Source of the DNA: BRH-c25 sp964447145
GTDB lineage: Bacteria > Bacillota > Clostridia > Lutisporales > Lutisporaceae
Length of the DNA: 64,000 bases
Assembly (NCBI GenBank): GCA_964447145.1
Contig: CAYURW010000001.1
Location: 1 to 64,000, forward strand
Reading direction: 5' to 3'
Below are positions 26,107-34,716 of the stretch, in pieces (position 1 is the first letter of the stretch; every line of letters starts with the position of its first letter). Below the pieces are notes generated by a model. That model ran no database searches. It was not told where the DNA came from and saw only the letters and a program-made list of their open reading frames with translations. The translations under genes and the position numbers were made by a program.

Positions 26107-27159
26107 TCATTTACACAGTGCCTTGTATCCCTCTTTCATCTTTTCCAGAACCCCCGCAAATAACATAGGGAGACTACCGATATCATCGGCTTTGCCTGAT
26201 AGATAAACGATTATTGCATTTGATACCTTTTCCATTAAGCAGGCCCCCTCTCTAAAGATCAATGCTGCATCTGTCCATCTCTCATTTTTATACTCTGCCC
26301 CCATTATGGAAAGAACATTGCTCATTTTGTCAAATCCACCCCTGAATGAGATATCATCAGGCTTGTCGATGCCTTTAAGAGCATTCGGCATTGTCGGTAC
26401 CGTTCCAAAAAATATCACCATATTTGTCAAAATCTTGTCATGATCATCCCTGCTCATCCGGACTCTCCATTTTGGAAGCTCATGGATGAACTTTTCAAAG
26501 CCTTTATTTCCCAAAAAGTTTGCGGGGGGGTTTAAGAACTGTTCTCTTCTCTTTGCCAAAGCATCTTTTGCAATTTGGTATTTATCCTTTACTCCATTCA
26601 TTCTGATTGTACATACTGTATTTCTCTTGCTTAACCCCGGATAGCTGCAATTCATACAATCCTTTAATTCTTCATAGGAAAGGCGCAGAAGCTCCGGGCG
26701 CCCGCAATCATATAGATATATGCACTGTTCATTCTCGTCATAGCCAACCATAAGTACATAGTGAAAGGGAATATGCTCTTTATGATAAAGCTTGGGGTAA
26801 TAAGGCAGATAATACATGTCCAAAGCGCCCAGAACTACCGGATAACCTGCATCAATCTCGGACTTTGCTTTTGCCAGGGCTTTCTCATAGCTCCTGCACT
26901 CGTGGTGTTTATAATCAAAGCCGACAATTGGGGCCAAAAACTCATACATCTTTTTTGTACGCCCATCTCCCAGTGCCACCATTCTCTTGAGTTCTGATTT
27001 GTCAGTTTTTAAATAGCAAAATGAACCAAACCACGATAAAACAAAGAAAAAATTGCTGGGCAGTGATTCCCCCGTTTTGTTCATGTATATATCCTCTATC
27101 CCGTTCCACATGCACTCGTAATCATCAAAATGATGCTTTAGTTCAATTATCCTTTTCAT
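26107..27159 (-). CDS. BtrH-like (DUF4872) acyltransferase/peptidase-fold protein
   Basis: A 350-residue protein with a BtrH N-terminal domain (about 1-170), a relative of C39 papain-like folds. Visible features are 'DYECMWNGIEDIYM' near the N terminus, where the catalytic cysteine of the family sits, HIPFHYVLMVGYDENEQCIYLYD with the conserved His, and an Asp. A helical DUF4872-type part follows. BtrH in butirosin synthesis moves an acyl group from a carrier protein to an aminoglycoside; others in the family are poorly known. The ATG at 27159 follows GGAGGGG by 6 bases. It may belong functionally to the adenylating/radical SAM cluster that begins 200 bases away, but a MITE-like element lies between. 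Confidence 0.72.
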   Translation of the reverse strand: MKRIIELKHHFDDYECMWNGIEDIYMNKTGESLPSNFFFVLSWFGSFCYLKTDKSELKRMVALGDGRTKKMYEFLAPIVGFDYKHHECRSYEKALAKAKSEIDAGYPVVLGALDMYYLPYYPKLYHKEHIPFHYVLMVGYDENEQCIYLYDCGRPELLRLSYEELKDCMNCSYPGLSKRNTVCTIRMNGVKDKYQIAKDALAKRREQFLNPPANFLGNKGFEKFIHELPKWRVRMSRDDHDKILTNMVIFFGTVPTMPNALKGIDKPDDISFRGGFDKMSNVLSIMGAEYKNERWTDAALIFREGACLMEKVSNAIIVYLSGKADDIGSLPMLFAGVLEKMKEGYKALCK

Positions 27160-27179
27160 TGTAAACCCCTCCATTTAAT

Positions 27180-27314
27180 GTGTTTTAGGATAGACATCCA
27201 TTAATTAGAATACAGGTACTGTATCCGGTTGCCGCAATCGTCGCATTGTGTGTAAATAGACATCGTTAATTGGATTGCGCATACCCATAATCAGATTCGG
27301 ATATCCTAAAATGT
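27180..27314 (+). mobile_element. MITE-like element, long copy
   Basis: A 135-bp segment bounded by inverted ends (GTGTTTTAGGATA and TATCCTAAAATGT; 10 of 13 positions pair). The inner AGGATAGACATC and TTCGGATATCC are shared with 24045-24093 in reverse. An internal TAGACATC-GTTAATTGGAT near the middle echoes the left end. No coding frame. Confidence 0.6.
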
Positions 27315-27329
27315 ATAGTTATTGTTTAT

Positions 27330-27364
27330 CTACAAAAAGAATAAACCCTCGCACAATGCGAGAG
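27330..27364 (-). terminator. Terminator of the radical SAM cluster
   Basis: Stem CTCGCA-TTG-TGCGAG (27357-27362/27348-27353), then GGTTTATTCTTTTT on the minus strand, starting 2 bases after the MerR stop. Confidence 0.75.
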
Positions 27365-28186
27365 TCAAGAGGTTTTTGAAATATTTTTCAATGTAAAATA
27401 GTATTCCGTTATATAATCCCGTGGATCGCACCCATTTCTGGGGGATAAAAAATATCTGCGCAGCGGTACTCCGTATATTTCATAACCCATGTCCTTTATA
27501 TAGTTGTGCACATAGCAGCTTATGTCGCTGATCCTGCTGTAAACTCCCCTTACCGTTACAGCTGCTGCTTCAACTGCCGGCATTTCGTAAAATCTCAGCT
27601 CTGATTCTATTGGAAGAATTTCGCTAACTTCTCTTTGTACTTCCGTATCAATTATATTATTCCTTAAATCAATGCTGTGAGTGATTGCATAGGAATACTC
27701 ATCTCCCAGTGTCTTTACACCATTTATGCGGCATATATGATCCAGCCTTTCCCAGAGTAGGCCCTCATCTTCAAATTTGCTTATTTTTCCCCGAAGACTT
27801 ACTACCTTTCTCACAGTAAAGGATATTAATTTTGCCGAAAAAACCATGTCGCCATATTTGTCAATATTCCCGGCTGTCTGGCGCATTAGCCGGATTTGCT
27901 GCATAATGTGTTCTGCGGATTTCTGCCTTTCAATGATCTTGCTTTCTATAAGCTGTTGTATTTCGTTATTGGAACAGCTATTTATTTTTGCAATTTCCTT
28001 TAATCCAAATCCAAGCTCTTTGAGTATCTGAATTCGGTTAGCCTCTAATATCTGGTTTTCACTGTAATAGCGATAATTGCTGGTATCACCGGTATGCTTC
28101 GGTACCAATAATCCAATTTTGCCATAATGACGAAGCATATGAATGCTCATTCCTGTAAGGGATGCAAATTCACCTATCCTAAGCAT
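27365..28186 (-). CDS. MerR-family regulator with GyrI-like effector domain
   Basis: A 273-residue transcription activator. The MerR winged helix is at 1-75 (LRIGEFASLTGMSIHMLRHYGKIGLL...YRYYSENQI), a dimerising coiled coil at about 75-120 and a GyrI/AraC-effector-type ligand pocket at about 130-270. This BmrR-like layout binds lipophilic or cationic small molecules. The open frame extends 48 codons upstream, but the MerR homology starts exactly at this ATG. A GGAGG lies 12 bases upstream. As the last gene behind seven same-strand biosynthetic genes, it may respond to their product or act on the cluster promoter; this is inference. Confidence 0.85.
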   Translation of the reverse strand: MLRIGEFASLTGMSIHMLRHYGKIGLLVPKHTGDTSNYRYYSENQILEANRIQILKELGFGLKEIAKINSCSNNEIQQLIESKIIERQKSAEHIMQQIRLMRQTAGNIDKYGDMVFSAKLISFTVRKVVSLRGKISKFEDEGLLWERLDHICRINGVKTLGDEYSYAITHSIDLRNNIIDTEVQREVSEILPIESELRFYEMPAVEAAAVTVRGVYSRISDISCYVHNYIKDMGYEIYGVPLRRYFLSPRNGCDPRDYITEYYFTLKNISKTS

Positions 28187-28330
28187 ACGGCATCCTGGCC
28201 TCCTATCTTCATAATATCCCTGCTGTATTACCGGAGCCTGCCGGATATTATCAGGCAAAATCCTGATTCCCGAGGACTCTGGCGCAGGCGGCAAATGGCA
28301 TTCTGCGTCAATCCAAAAATACGCAGGCAT

Positions 28331-29395
28331 TTACAAAAATGCAGTGTCAATATACAGATTCTTCCCCACAAGCCCTCCAAAGGTTTCTTTACTATGCTCA
28401 AAGTCAACAATATAGCAGCGGCTGTCATAGTGGATGTGCCTTGTTTTCTCAAAATATGCCCTGAGAGGGTGCCTTTCGAAGAGCCCTATCATAATAAAGT
28501 CAAATTCCCTTGCGTCCTGCCTCATAAACTGCCAAAGATAGTGTGCGAGGGCTGCATCGTTGTTCTCCGCCCATAGACCCGCACATGCACAGTTGGCGGT
28601 TTCATTTATTTTCGGAAAGGACGGATACCCCAGGAATCTTGTAGGCAGCTTGCTAATCAGCCTGTATATTCCTCTATAGTTTTTTATCACATACTGTTTA
28701 TACTGCTGCTGATTCAGCACATATCCGCAGGCAACAAGGTCGCTTCCTTTATACAAGCCGTAATGAACCGCATTCTCCAAATCATAGGACCCTATGCTTT
28801 GGAGGGACATATCAACCCCCCGGGCCTGCCTTTCAAAAAAGGCCTCCAGCTCATTCCTGCAACACCGTCTTGGGGTGTATTGTCCGGTTCCTGCAAGCCT
28901 TATCCCTGATTTGCAAAAGTACACACGATAATCTCCAAAATATTCATACAAAGGCATAAGCTTCCTTGGTTTTTCAAGCATCCTCCGTGCTTCTGTGTTT
29001 TCTTTTAATATGGTCGTAAAATAGAAATCCGCCTGGCCGCCGACAAGCTCGTACATTTCCCGATAGATATATGGAATGAACAATATTTTCCCCCTATATT
29101 CCGGCCTCAGCTTAAGTCCTGTCAAATACCCCATTCTCATAATTTTTCCGTCTATATATACATTTCTTATTATACAGGCGCCCAATCCCGCAGCTTTATT
29201 TTTCAGCTTGTCTCTCAGAATCAGAATAATCGTTTTTTCCCCTTCCCTTTCAAAAGAGGCTACAGGGTCGGGCTCCCTCAAATATTGAAGGGCTATCCCC
29301 CCGTCAAATTCCCCGCATCTGAATATTTCCTTTATATCCTCCAGATCCCTTTGTTCTGCCAAAGCAATCTCATACTTATCACTTGGGAAGTTCAT
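28331..29395 (-). CDS. GNAT-like acyltransferase, large form
   Basis: A 354-residue protein with an N-terminal GNAT domain (about 8-150): 'IALAEQRDLEDIKEIF', 'MRMGYLTGLKLRPEYRGKILF' for the strands and acetyl-CoA loop, and 'TILKENTEARRMLEK'. A second part (about 180-350) looks like another degenerate GNAT fold. The pyrophosphate loop is R-P-E-Y-R-G-K, close to the usual Q/R-x-x-G-x-G/A with some drift. Its start overlaps the end of the radical SAM gene by 17 bases, so the two are coupled. It would acylate an amine of the cluster product or precursor. Confidence 0.75.
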   Translation of the reverse strand: MNFPSDKYEIALAEQRDLEDIKEIFRCGEFDGGIALQYLREPDPVASFEREGEKTIILILRDKLKNKAAGLGACIIRNVYIDGKIMRMGYLTGLKLRPEYRGKILFIPYIYREMYELVGGQADFYFTTILKENTEARRMLEKPRKLMPLYEYFGDYRVYFCKSGIRLAGTGQYTPRRCCRNELEAFFERQARGVDMSLQSIGSYDLENAVHYGLYKGSDLVACGYVLNQQQYKQYVIKNYRGIYRLISKLPTRFLGYPSFPKINETANCACAGLWAENNDAALAHYLWQFMRQDAREFDFIMIGLFERHPLRAYFEKTRHIHYDSRCYIVDFEHSKETFGGLVGKNLYIDTAFL

Positions 29396-30710
29396 CCAAA
29401 TTCCTCCCTACGGGTATATTCATTTTTTCGTCAACTTCTCCCCCGATGCTCAAATTCATTGCCCAGAATAAGAACCACAACATCGGGCTTGTCCTGCCCA
29501 TTGCAGAAATTCCTCTTCCCAATAGGTTCTTCCCTTTTGAAAACTCTTTTCTTGCATCCCTGCAGAGCCTGCTGAGCCTTTCGGGGGACATATTTCTCGG
29601 CACAAAGGCCAGTTCACCATAGTTGTAATTTTCCTGAAGCCACCATTTCTCCGTTATCAGTCTTTTTTCGGCTTTTAAATGCTCATACATTTTTGTCCCG
29701 GGAAAGGGCAGCAAATGGTTAAAGGCTGCAGTATAGAACCTGTGCTTTTCTGAAAAATACAAAGCCTTTTCTATGGTCTCCTCCGTGTCGTAATCATATC
29801 CGAATATAAAGGTGGCATAAATGCCTATGCCTGCAGCATGAACACGATTTACCAGCTCATCTCTTTCACTCATGATTAAATTTATGGATTTATTCATCTG
29901 CCTTAGATTTTCCTCCTCCAGACTTTCAAAGCCTATCAGAATAATCTCGCAGCCGCTTTCCTTCATGGCTTTCAGCAGCTCATCATCCCTGGCCATATTG
30001 AGAGTACCCTGCCCTGCCCACTTAATTTTCAAAGGTTTTATTTTCTTGAAAAGCTCCATAGCATTTTTCTTGTCTGCCACCAGATTATCGTCTACTAAAA
30101 AATGATACCTGTGTTCAGAGTTCTGGATATCCTTAATAATATATTCATGGGGGCGGGGGTAGTAATTGCAATTGTAATAGCTTGATATCGCACAAAAGTT
30201 GCAACGGTTGCAGCAGCCTCTGCCTGTTTCAATAAGGGAGACCGGCAGATATTTTTTATCTTTGTATACAGACCTGTCAGGCAATAAAGGGCTGTAGCCC
30301 GTATTACCCGAATAATGCCTTTTCAGCTCACCCCTTCGGAAATCCGAAAGCATTCTTCCCCATACCTCTTCAGCGTTGCCGGTTATTATTGCATCGGCAT
30401 GTTCCATGGTCTCCTCCGGCATAAGAGTTGTATGGTAACCTCCAAGGACCACCTTTGCCCCTCTTTCTCTGAAAGCTCTGCTTATTTCATAGCTGCGCCC
30501 TGCCGTGTAGGTTTCCACCGTTATAGCCACCAGATCCGCAGGCTCATCATAATTGATAAGCTCTATCCTGTCATCATAGAAGGACGTTTCGATGTCCCGG
30601 GGAGTCAGGCTCTTTAGTACGGCAATGGTCAGGGGCTCCATTTTCCATGTACCTATATATTTCTGCCCCGGTTTTTTTCCTATTGCAGGTAATATAAATA
30701 TTATTTTCAC
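29379..30710 (-). CDS. B12-binding radical SAM enzyme, cluster copy 1
   Basis: A 443-residue enzyme with an N-terminal cobalamin-binding Rossmann domain (about 1-140, 'ADLVAITVETYTAGRSYEISRAFRERGAKVVLGGYHTTLMPEE') and a radical SAM barrel (about 160-380). The cluster motif is CCNRCNFC (CX3CX2C). The start is a GTG at 30710 with GAGGTG 6 bases upstream; the open frame upstream lacks a ribosome site. These enzymes (BchE/HpnR-like) methylate or rearrange unactivated carbons and form rings. It shares its N-terminal signature, with PLTIAVLKSLTPRDIE, with the copy at 34717. Four such genes in 8 kb mark a biosynthetic cluster. Confidence 0.88.
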   Translation of the reverse strand: MKIIFILPAIGKKPGQKYIGTWKMEPLTIAVLKSLTPRDIETSFYDDRIELINYDEPADLVAITVETYTAGRSYEISRAFRERGAKVVLGGYHTTLMPEETMEHADAIITGNAEEVWGRMLSDFRRGELKRHYSGNTGYSPLLPDRSVYKDKKYLPVSLIETGRGCCNRCNFCAISSYYNCNYYPRPHEYIIKDIQNSEHRYHFLVDDNLVADKKNAMELFKKIKPLKIKWAGQGTLNMARDDELLKAMKESGCEIILIGFESLEEENLRQMNKSINLIMSERDELVNRVHAAGIGIYATFIFGYDYDTEETIEKALYFSEKHRFYTAAFNHLLPFPGTKMYEHLKAEKRLITEKWWLQENYNYGELAFVPRNMSPERLSRLCRDARKEFSKGKNLLGRGISAMGRTSPMLWFLFWAMNLSIGGEVDEKMNIPVGRNLDELPK

Positions 30711-30877
30711 GTTTATCACCTCAACAAATACAATTACCCCATCATTCACCACTTCAGGGTAATACAAATATCATCTCCACATAGGCTATACAATATTATG
30801 CAAATAAATCAGATGCAGACTCCCCTCCGTAATAAAAACAGGCCGTCAAAAGCCTTCCTCCTTCGATTTATCTCTCT

Positions 30878-32229
30878 TTATTCCATGTGCTCCGTTATAT
30901 CAGAGTTATCGCACATTATATCCCTGGTAAAGTGCTGAAACCTTTCGGCATATTTTCTGTATCCGAGATTGAGGGGAAAAGACAGCCAGGGGCTGTGGTC
31001 AAAGGGCGCAAGGCGGCCCACTATATCTTTTGCGCTGTAGGTATGCTTCCATGCCCAGACAATTCCCTCCTCCAGGTCCTCGGCACTCATCCTTGCGGGC
31101 TTGAATACGCAATGCTCAACATCATACATAGCCCAGTCCCTCTCAATGATCCGCCCCGCCTTGTCAAGCTCCCTGTACAGCTGTGTATTGGGAAAAGGAG
31201 TCAGTATGCTGTATCTTGGCAGGTCGATCTTTATTTTGCTGATCATTTCTGCGGTCTTTTCAAAAACCGATTTGTCCTCGTTGTCCCCCCCAAAGGCAAA
31301 ACATCCCTGTACCAGAATCCCGTGGGAATGAAGCTTTTTCATCAATTCCCCGTAGTCATCGACATGGTTTACCCCTTTTCTTATATACTCCTGGGAGGAC
31401 TGCCAAATGGATTCAAAGCCTATGAGAAGGCCCTTGCAGCCGCTTTTTTCAAATGTTCCTGCCAGTTCCTCATCTATACCGATATGAGATGTGGCAAGTC
31501 CCATCCAGTATATTTTCAGGGGTATAAGAGCAGTAAAAAGCTCTATTGCGTATGCCCTGTCCGTAATTAAATTCACATCCGGAAAAAGCACTATTTTTGC
31601 GTTAAGCGCCTCTACCTCCCTTACAACCTCCTCTATGGGGCGTTTGTGCACCGTGCTTCCAAAGGCCGCCGGGTAGGCGCAGAATGTGCATNNNNNNNNN
31701 NGCATGGGAAGCTGCAGCCTCTTACTGCCTCCACAGTATTGATAGTACTGTATCTCTTTTTGTTAAGAAGTTCCCTTCTGGGGATGGGCCTGCCGGCTAT
31801 GGAATAATCACAGCCCTGACTGTAAACCGGCTTTAATTCACCTTTGGCAAAGTCCCTGAGCATCTGTGGGAAAGTGAACTCGGAAAAGCCCGTAACTACA
31901 GCATCTGCATGTCCCGCCGCCTCCTCGGGCATCATGGTAGGGTGCACCCCTCCCATAACCACCCTTATTCCCCTGCTCCTGAAATAATCTGCATAGGCAT
32001 AACACCTTGAGGCTGTGCCTGTAATGCAGGTTATTCCAATCAAATCCGCTTCCAGATCCAAAGGGATCCTCCCCGCAGTCTCATCATAGATAATTACCTC
32101 TGCCTCAAGCTCTTCAGGAACAAGTGCCGCCAGAGTAGTCAGTGTAAGAGGCGCATAGTGCAAAGATTTCCCAAAGCTTCCATTGTATCTGTGCATTGCT
32201 CCGGCCGGAGCCAAAAGGACGATTTTCAT
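30878..32229 (-). CDS. B12-binding radical SAM enzyme, cluster copy 2 (split by a false gap)
   Basis: The gene is broken by a 10-N run (31692-31701) right at the Fe-S motif. The two flanks share ATGC. Removing the N run and one ATGC gives ...RGCSFPCTFCAYP..., a perfect CX3CX2C motif, and makes the whole frame 1338 bases (445 residues). The N-terminal B12 domain (about 1-140) has 'IGITCITGTASRCYAYADYFRSRGIRVVMGGVHPTMMPEEA'. The barrel follows with 'IYWMGLATSHIGIDEELAGTFEKSGCKGLLIGFES'. It is the most divergent of the four by eye. It lies 57 bases after the GH3 gene. Confidence 0.87.
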
Positions 32230-32286
32230 TTATACATCCCGCCTTGTATATTAGTTTTCTTATTTAATAAATAACTTATGCCTCTG

Positions 32287-33837
32287 CTATTCGTCTCCGC
32301 TTATAATATGGCCCTTGAAATACTTATCCCAACCTTCCTTTGAAGAAAGACAGGCAGGCTTTATATTTCCCAGCTTTTGCCCCGCATCGAGGCAGCCTTT
32401 AATATATTCCTCCCCGGGATCTCCTGTCAGCACAAATATCTGAAGCTCTTTCAGCTGCCCTAACTTTCTGCAGTAATCATAGTGAAAGCTCTCCCTTAAC
32501 CCGCTGTCTACGTCACTTCCCTTTGGCGGATTGCTGCTCTTCATATATAGAATATACCGGTCATCCCCGGGAGCTAGCAAATAGAACTCCGCTTCGGGGG
32601 AGAGACTTTCCACAACTTCTCTTATAAAGCTCTCATGAAGTTTTTCTCCGAACCTGTCGCTTATGCTGTCGTTTTTCCCTTTGAAAATTAGAAGAGGCAG
32701 GCCGTTTTTCCATCCGATCACCCTGACTATGTCATAGGTATGGTATCTATAAAGCCCTCCTCCTGTGGTGACTATTATTTCATATTCTCCTCCGACCCTA
32801 AGTTCTCCTATGGAATAAACCTTGTTATTATCTTCATCAATAAATTCATAAAAGTGGGAGCATACACTAAGGATCCCCCCTTTTTCACCTGCCAGGGGGA
32901 AGGATACAATGCTCTCCGTAGATAGAAGGCCTTTAGGCTGAAGTATACAACCCGGGAACAGCCTCTTCACATTTTCCGCATAAGGGGCCGAATTGGAATC
33001 ACACCAGCAGCTGATTACTTTCAGTCTTGGCCATATTCTGCCGTACTCCCTGTTATACACAGCCTGTCGGATTTCTCTCTGTCTCTTTTTGCTTAATCCT
33101 TCAAGCAGCCTTTCCCTGTGCTTTTGCAGATAATCCAGAAGAAGCAGCAGGTAGGTAGGATTCCAGACGGAGATAAGCGTAAGCTCCTTTTCCCTTAATA
33201 GCGCCGTTACGGTCCTTGTGTAAAATATCTCCATGTCCGTTTCCTTGCTTATACCCTTGGGCTTAACAAAAATCATATCCATTAGATATCCTTCTGCCTT
33301 GCCGAAATATTCTGAGTCCTCCTCAAACCCAATGGGTATGCCGCTTTTTGTATACTGCTCCTCCCCTGCTGCGGGTGTAATGGACCAATAGCTTTTCCCC
33401 CATCTGATTTCCGGATATGATGTATATAGGTCATAGATCCAGGGCTTTATCCCCCTTTGGAATTCCTCCTTAAGGGACTTTGTGTAAGGAATAAGCTTGG
33501 ATGCCTTTGTTGAACCGCTTGTAGGCTCAAGGGCTATTATCCTCTCCTCTGTCAGGAGATTTTCCTCTTTTTCCGATATTTGCTCAATATAGGGTCTGTA
33601 GGTTTCATAATCTGACAAAGGCACCTTTTCTCTATAATCCTTTATGCTTTTTATGGCCTCAAAACCATGTCTCTTTCCATAGGCTGTGCCCTTGTTTTTC
33701 CCCAATATCTCTCTCAGCCTTTTCTCCTGGAGTCCTTCAGCATCCTCAACTGACGCAAAGCTTTCGTAGGCCTCCCTGTAAAGTCGGCAGCAAAGCGTAT
33801 TTATAAGGTAATAAAAAAAGGTTTTGGGGCTTCTCAT
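32287..33837 (-). CDS. GH3-family acyl-adenylating enzyme
   Basis: A 516-residue member of the GH3 (auxin-responsive, JAR1-like) branch of the ANL adenylation superfamily. The ATP-binding loop is LEPTSGSTKASKLIPYT (about 104-120). Later motifs are 'VISCWCDSNSAPYAENVKRLFPG', 'GLLSTESIVSFPL' and 'YRYHTYDIVRVIG' (the tyrosine-x-D motif that contacts the ribose), with a small C-terminal lid domain. Plant members join carboxylates to amino acids via acyl-AMP; bacterial members are little studied. Here it lies between B12 radical SAM genes and a GNAT gene, so it probably activates a carboxylate for amide or ester formation in the cluster pathway. The substrate is unknown. Confidence 0.88.
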   Translation of the reverse strand: MRSPKTFFYYLINTLCCRLYREAYESFASVEDAEGLQEKRLREILGKNKGTAYGKRHGFEAIKSIKDYREKVPLSDYETYRPYIEQISEKEENLLTEERIIALEPTSGSTKASKLIPYTKSLKEEFQRGIKPWIYDLYTSYPEIRWGKSYWSITPAAGEEQYTKSGIPIGFEEDSEYFGKAEGYLMDMIFVKPKGISKETDMEIFYTRTVTALLREKELTLISVWNPTYLLLLLDYLQKHRERLLEGLSKKRQREIRQAVYNREYGRIWPRLKVISCWCDSNSAPYAENVKRLFPGCILQPKGLLSTESIVSFPLAGEKGGILSVCSHFYEFIDEDNNKVYSIGELRVGGEYEIIVTTGGGLYRYHTYDIVRVIGWKNGLPLLIFKGKNDSISDRFGEKLHESFIREVVESLSPEAEFYLLAPGDDRYILYMKSSNPPKGSDVDSGLRESFHYDYCRKLGQLKELQIFVLTGDPGEEYIKGCLDAGQKLGNIKPACLSSKEGWDKYFKGHIISGDE

Positions 33838-33872
33838 ATTATCTACGGCCTTTTTATATATTTTGGGAAAAA

Positions 33873-34001
33873 CTTCTGCACTCTTTCCAACACAATTAAC
33901 CTATCAATAGCCTCTGCATTCTTTCCAACACAATCAGCCCAACAGGGGCTTTATGCTCTTCCAAGCACAATTAACTCATCAAAAGCTTCTGCATTCGTTC
34001 C
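33873..34001. repeat. Degenerate 37-38-base tandem repeat from a gene 3' end
   Basis: Three units (33873-33910, 33911-33948, 33949-33985) and part of a fourth (33986-34001) share CTCTGCATTC-TTCCAACACAAT-like cores. The rightmost unit and a half are the last codons and stop of the GNAT-like gene (ERMQKLLMS). The others extend into the 133-base gap before GH3 and still spell LERMQRLL-like codons. Confidence 0.7.
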
Positions 34002-34711
34002 GAAAGATTGGTCTTGCTGAGCTTTGTAATACAAACAATATCGTTGCCCTTTATATGATCCGGATTTTTCTCTGCAAAAAAGGCAATATTCCTGTCCTTC
34101 AGCCTTTCTTTCGTGATATCCGCTACATTTTGCTTCAGCTTGTCCTTAACTCCTTTATAACAAAGGACTCCGGTTTTTTCGTCATATTCTTCAGGGCTGT
34201 AAAGCCTTCCGAATGCATCCATTATCTCTTTAATTTCCTTTGGGGTCTCCTCCAAATAATTAGGATAAAAGGTTTTAAAAAAAGTCGGCAGCAGCTTGTA
34301 GGTTTTGTAGCCTTTGCTTATAAGGAACCAATAAAAATCCCCATATTGTTCTTCATATTTGAAAAAGAATCGGGTGAAAACCTTAAAAAGCTCCGGGCTG
34401 CCCCAATAATCCTTATGTATGATCGTATCCCCTGAAAAAACTCCGTGAACGAGCTTATCCTCCACAGGAATATGCATGATTTTCTGGGTAGAAAAACCTC
34501 GTATTATGCCCCCTTCATCCTTTAACACAATGGAATAGTCCTTTTTCCCCAGGTCCCTCAGGAAGTTCTCCTTTGTCACATTATCATAAAATTCATCCAT
34601 TAACCCGTACATTGTATTGACGTCTTCATTGCTTAAGGATCCAACCTCCTGCATGCTTCCCTTAAGTTTAACCATATATTTTTCCCTTTCTTTAACTTCA
34701 ATGCATTCCAC
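33971..34711 (-). CDS. GNAT-like N-acyltransferase
   Basis: A 246-residue protein. Residues about 20-150 show the GNAT order of strands and helices: 'LSNEDVNTMYGLMDEFYDNVTKENFLRDL', 'DYSIVLKDEGGIIRGFSTQKIM', 'VFSGDTIIHKDYWGSPELFKVF' and 'DFYWFLISKGYKTYKLLPTFFKTFYP'. The usual acetyl-CoA loop is replaced by DYWGSPEL, so acyl-CoA use is not assured. It starts 5 bases after the stop of the upstream radical SAM gene. Its 3' end is part of a tandem repeat. It may acylate or condense an intermediate together with GH3. Confidence 0.68.
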   Translation of the reverse strand: MECIEVKEREKYMVKLKGSMQEVGSLSNEDVNTMYGLMDEFYDNVTKENFLRDLGKKDYSIVLKDEGGIIRGFSTQKIMHIPVEDKLVHGVFSGDTIIHKDYWGSPELFKVFTRFFFKYEEQYGDFYWFLISKGYKTYKLLPTFFKTFYPNYLEETPKEIKEIMDAFGRLYSPEEYDEKTGVLCYKGVKDKLKQNVADITKERLKDRNIAFFAEKNPDHIKGNDIVCITKLSKTNLSERMQKLLMS

Positions 34712-34716
34712 ATTTA

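Noticed and set aside
28187..28330. 48-residue N-terminal extension of the MerR regulator
   Set aside because: MerR homology begins at the internal ATG and the extension has no family counterpart.
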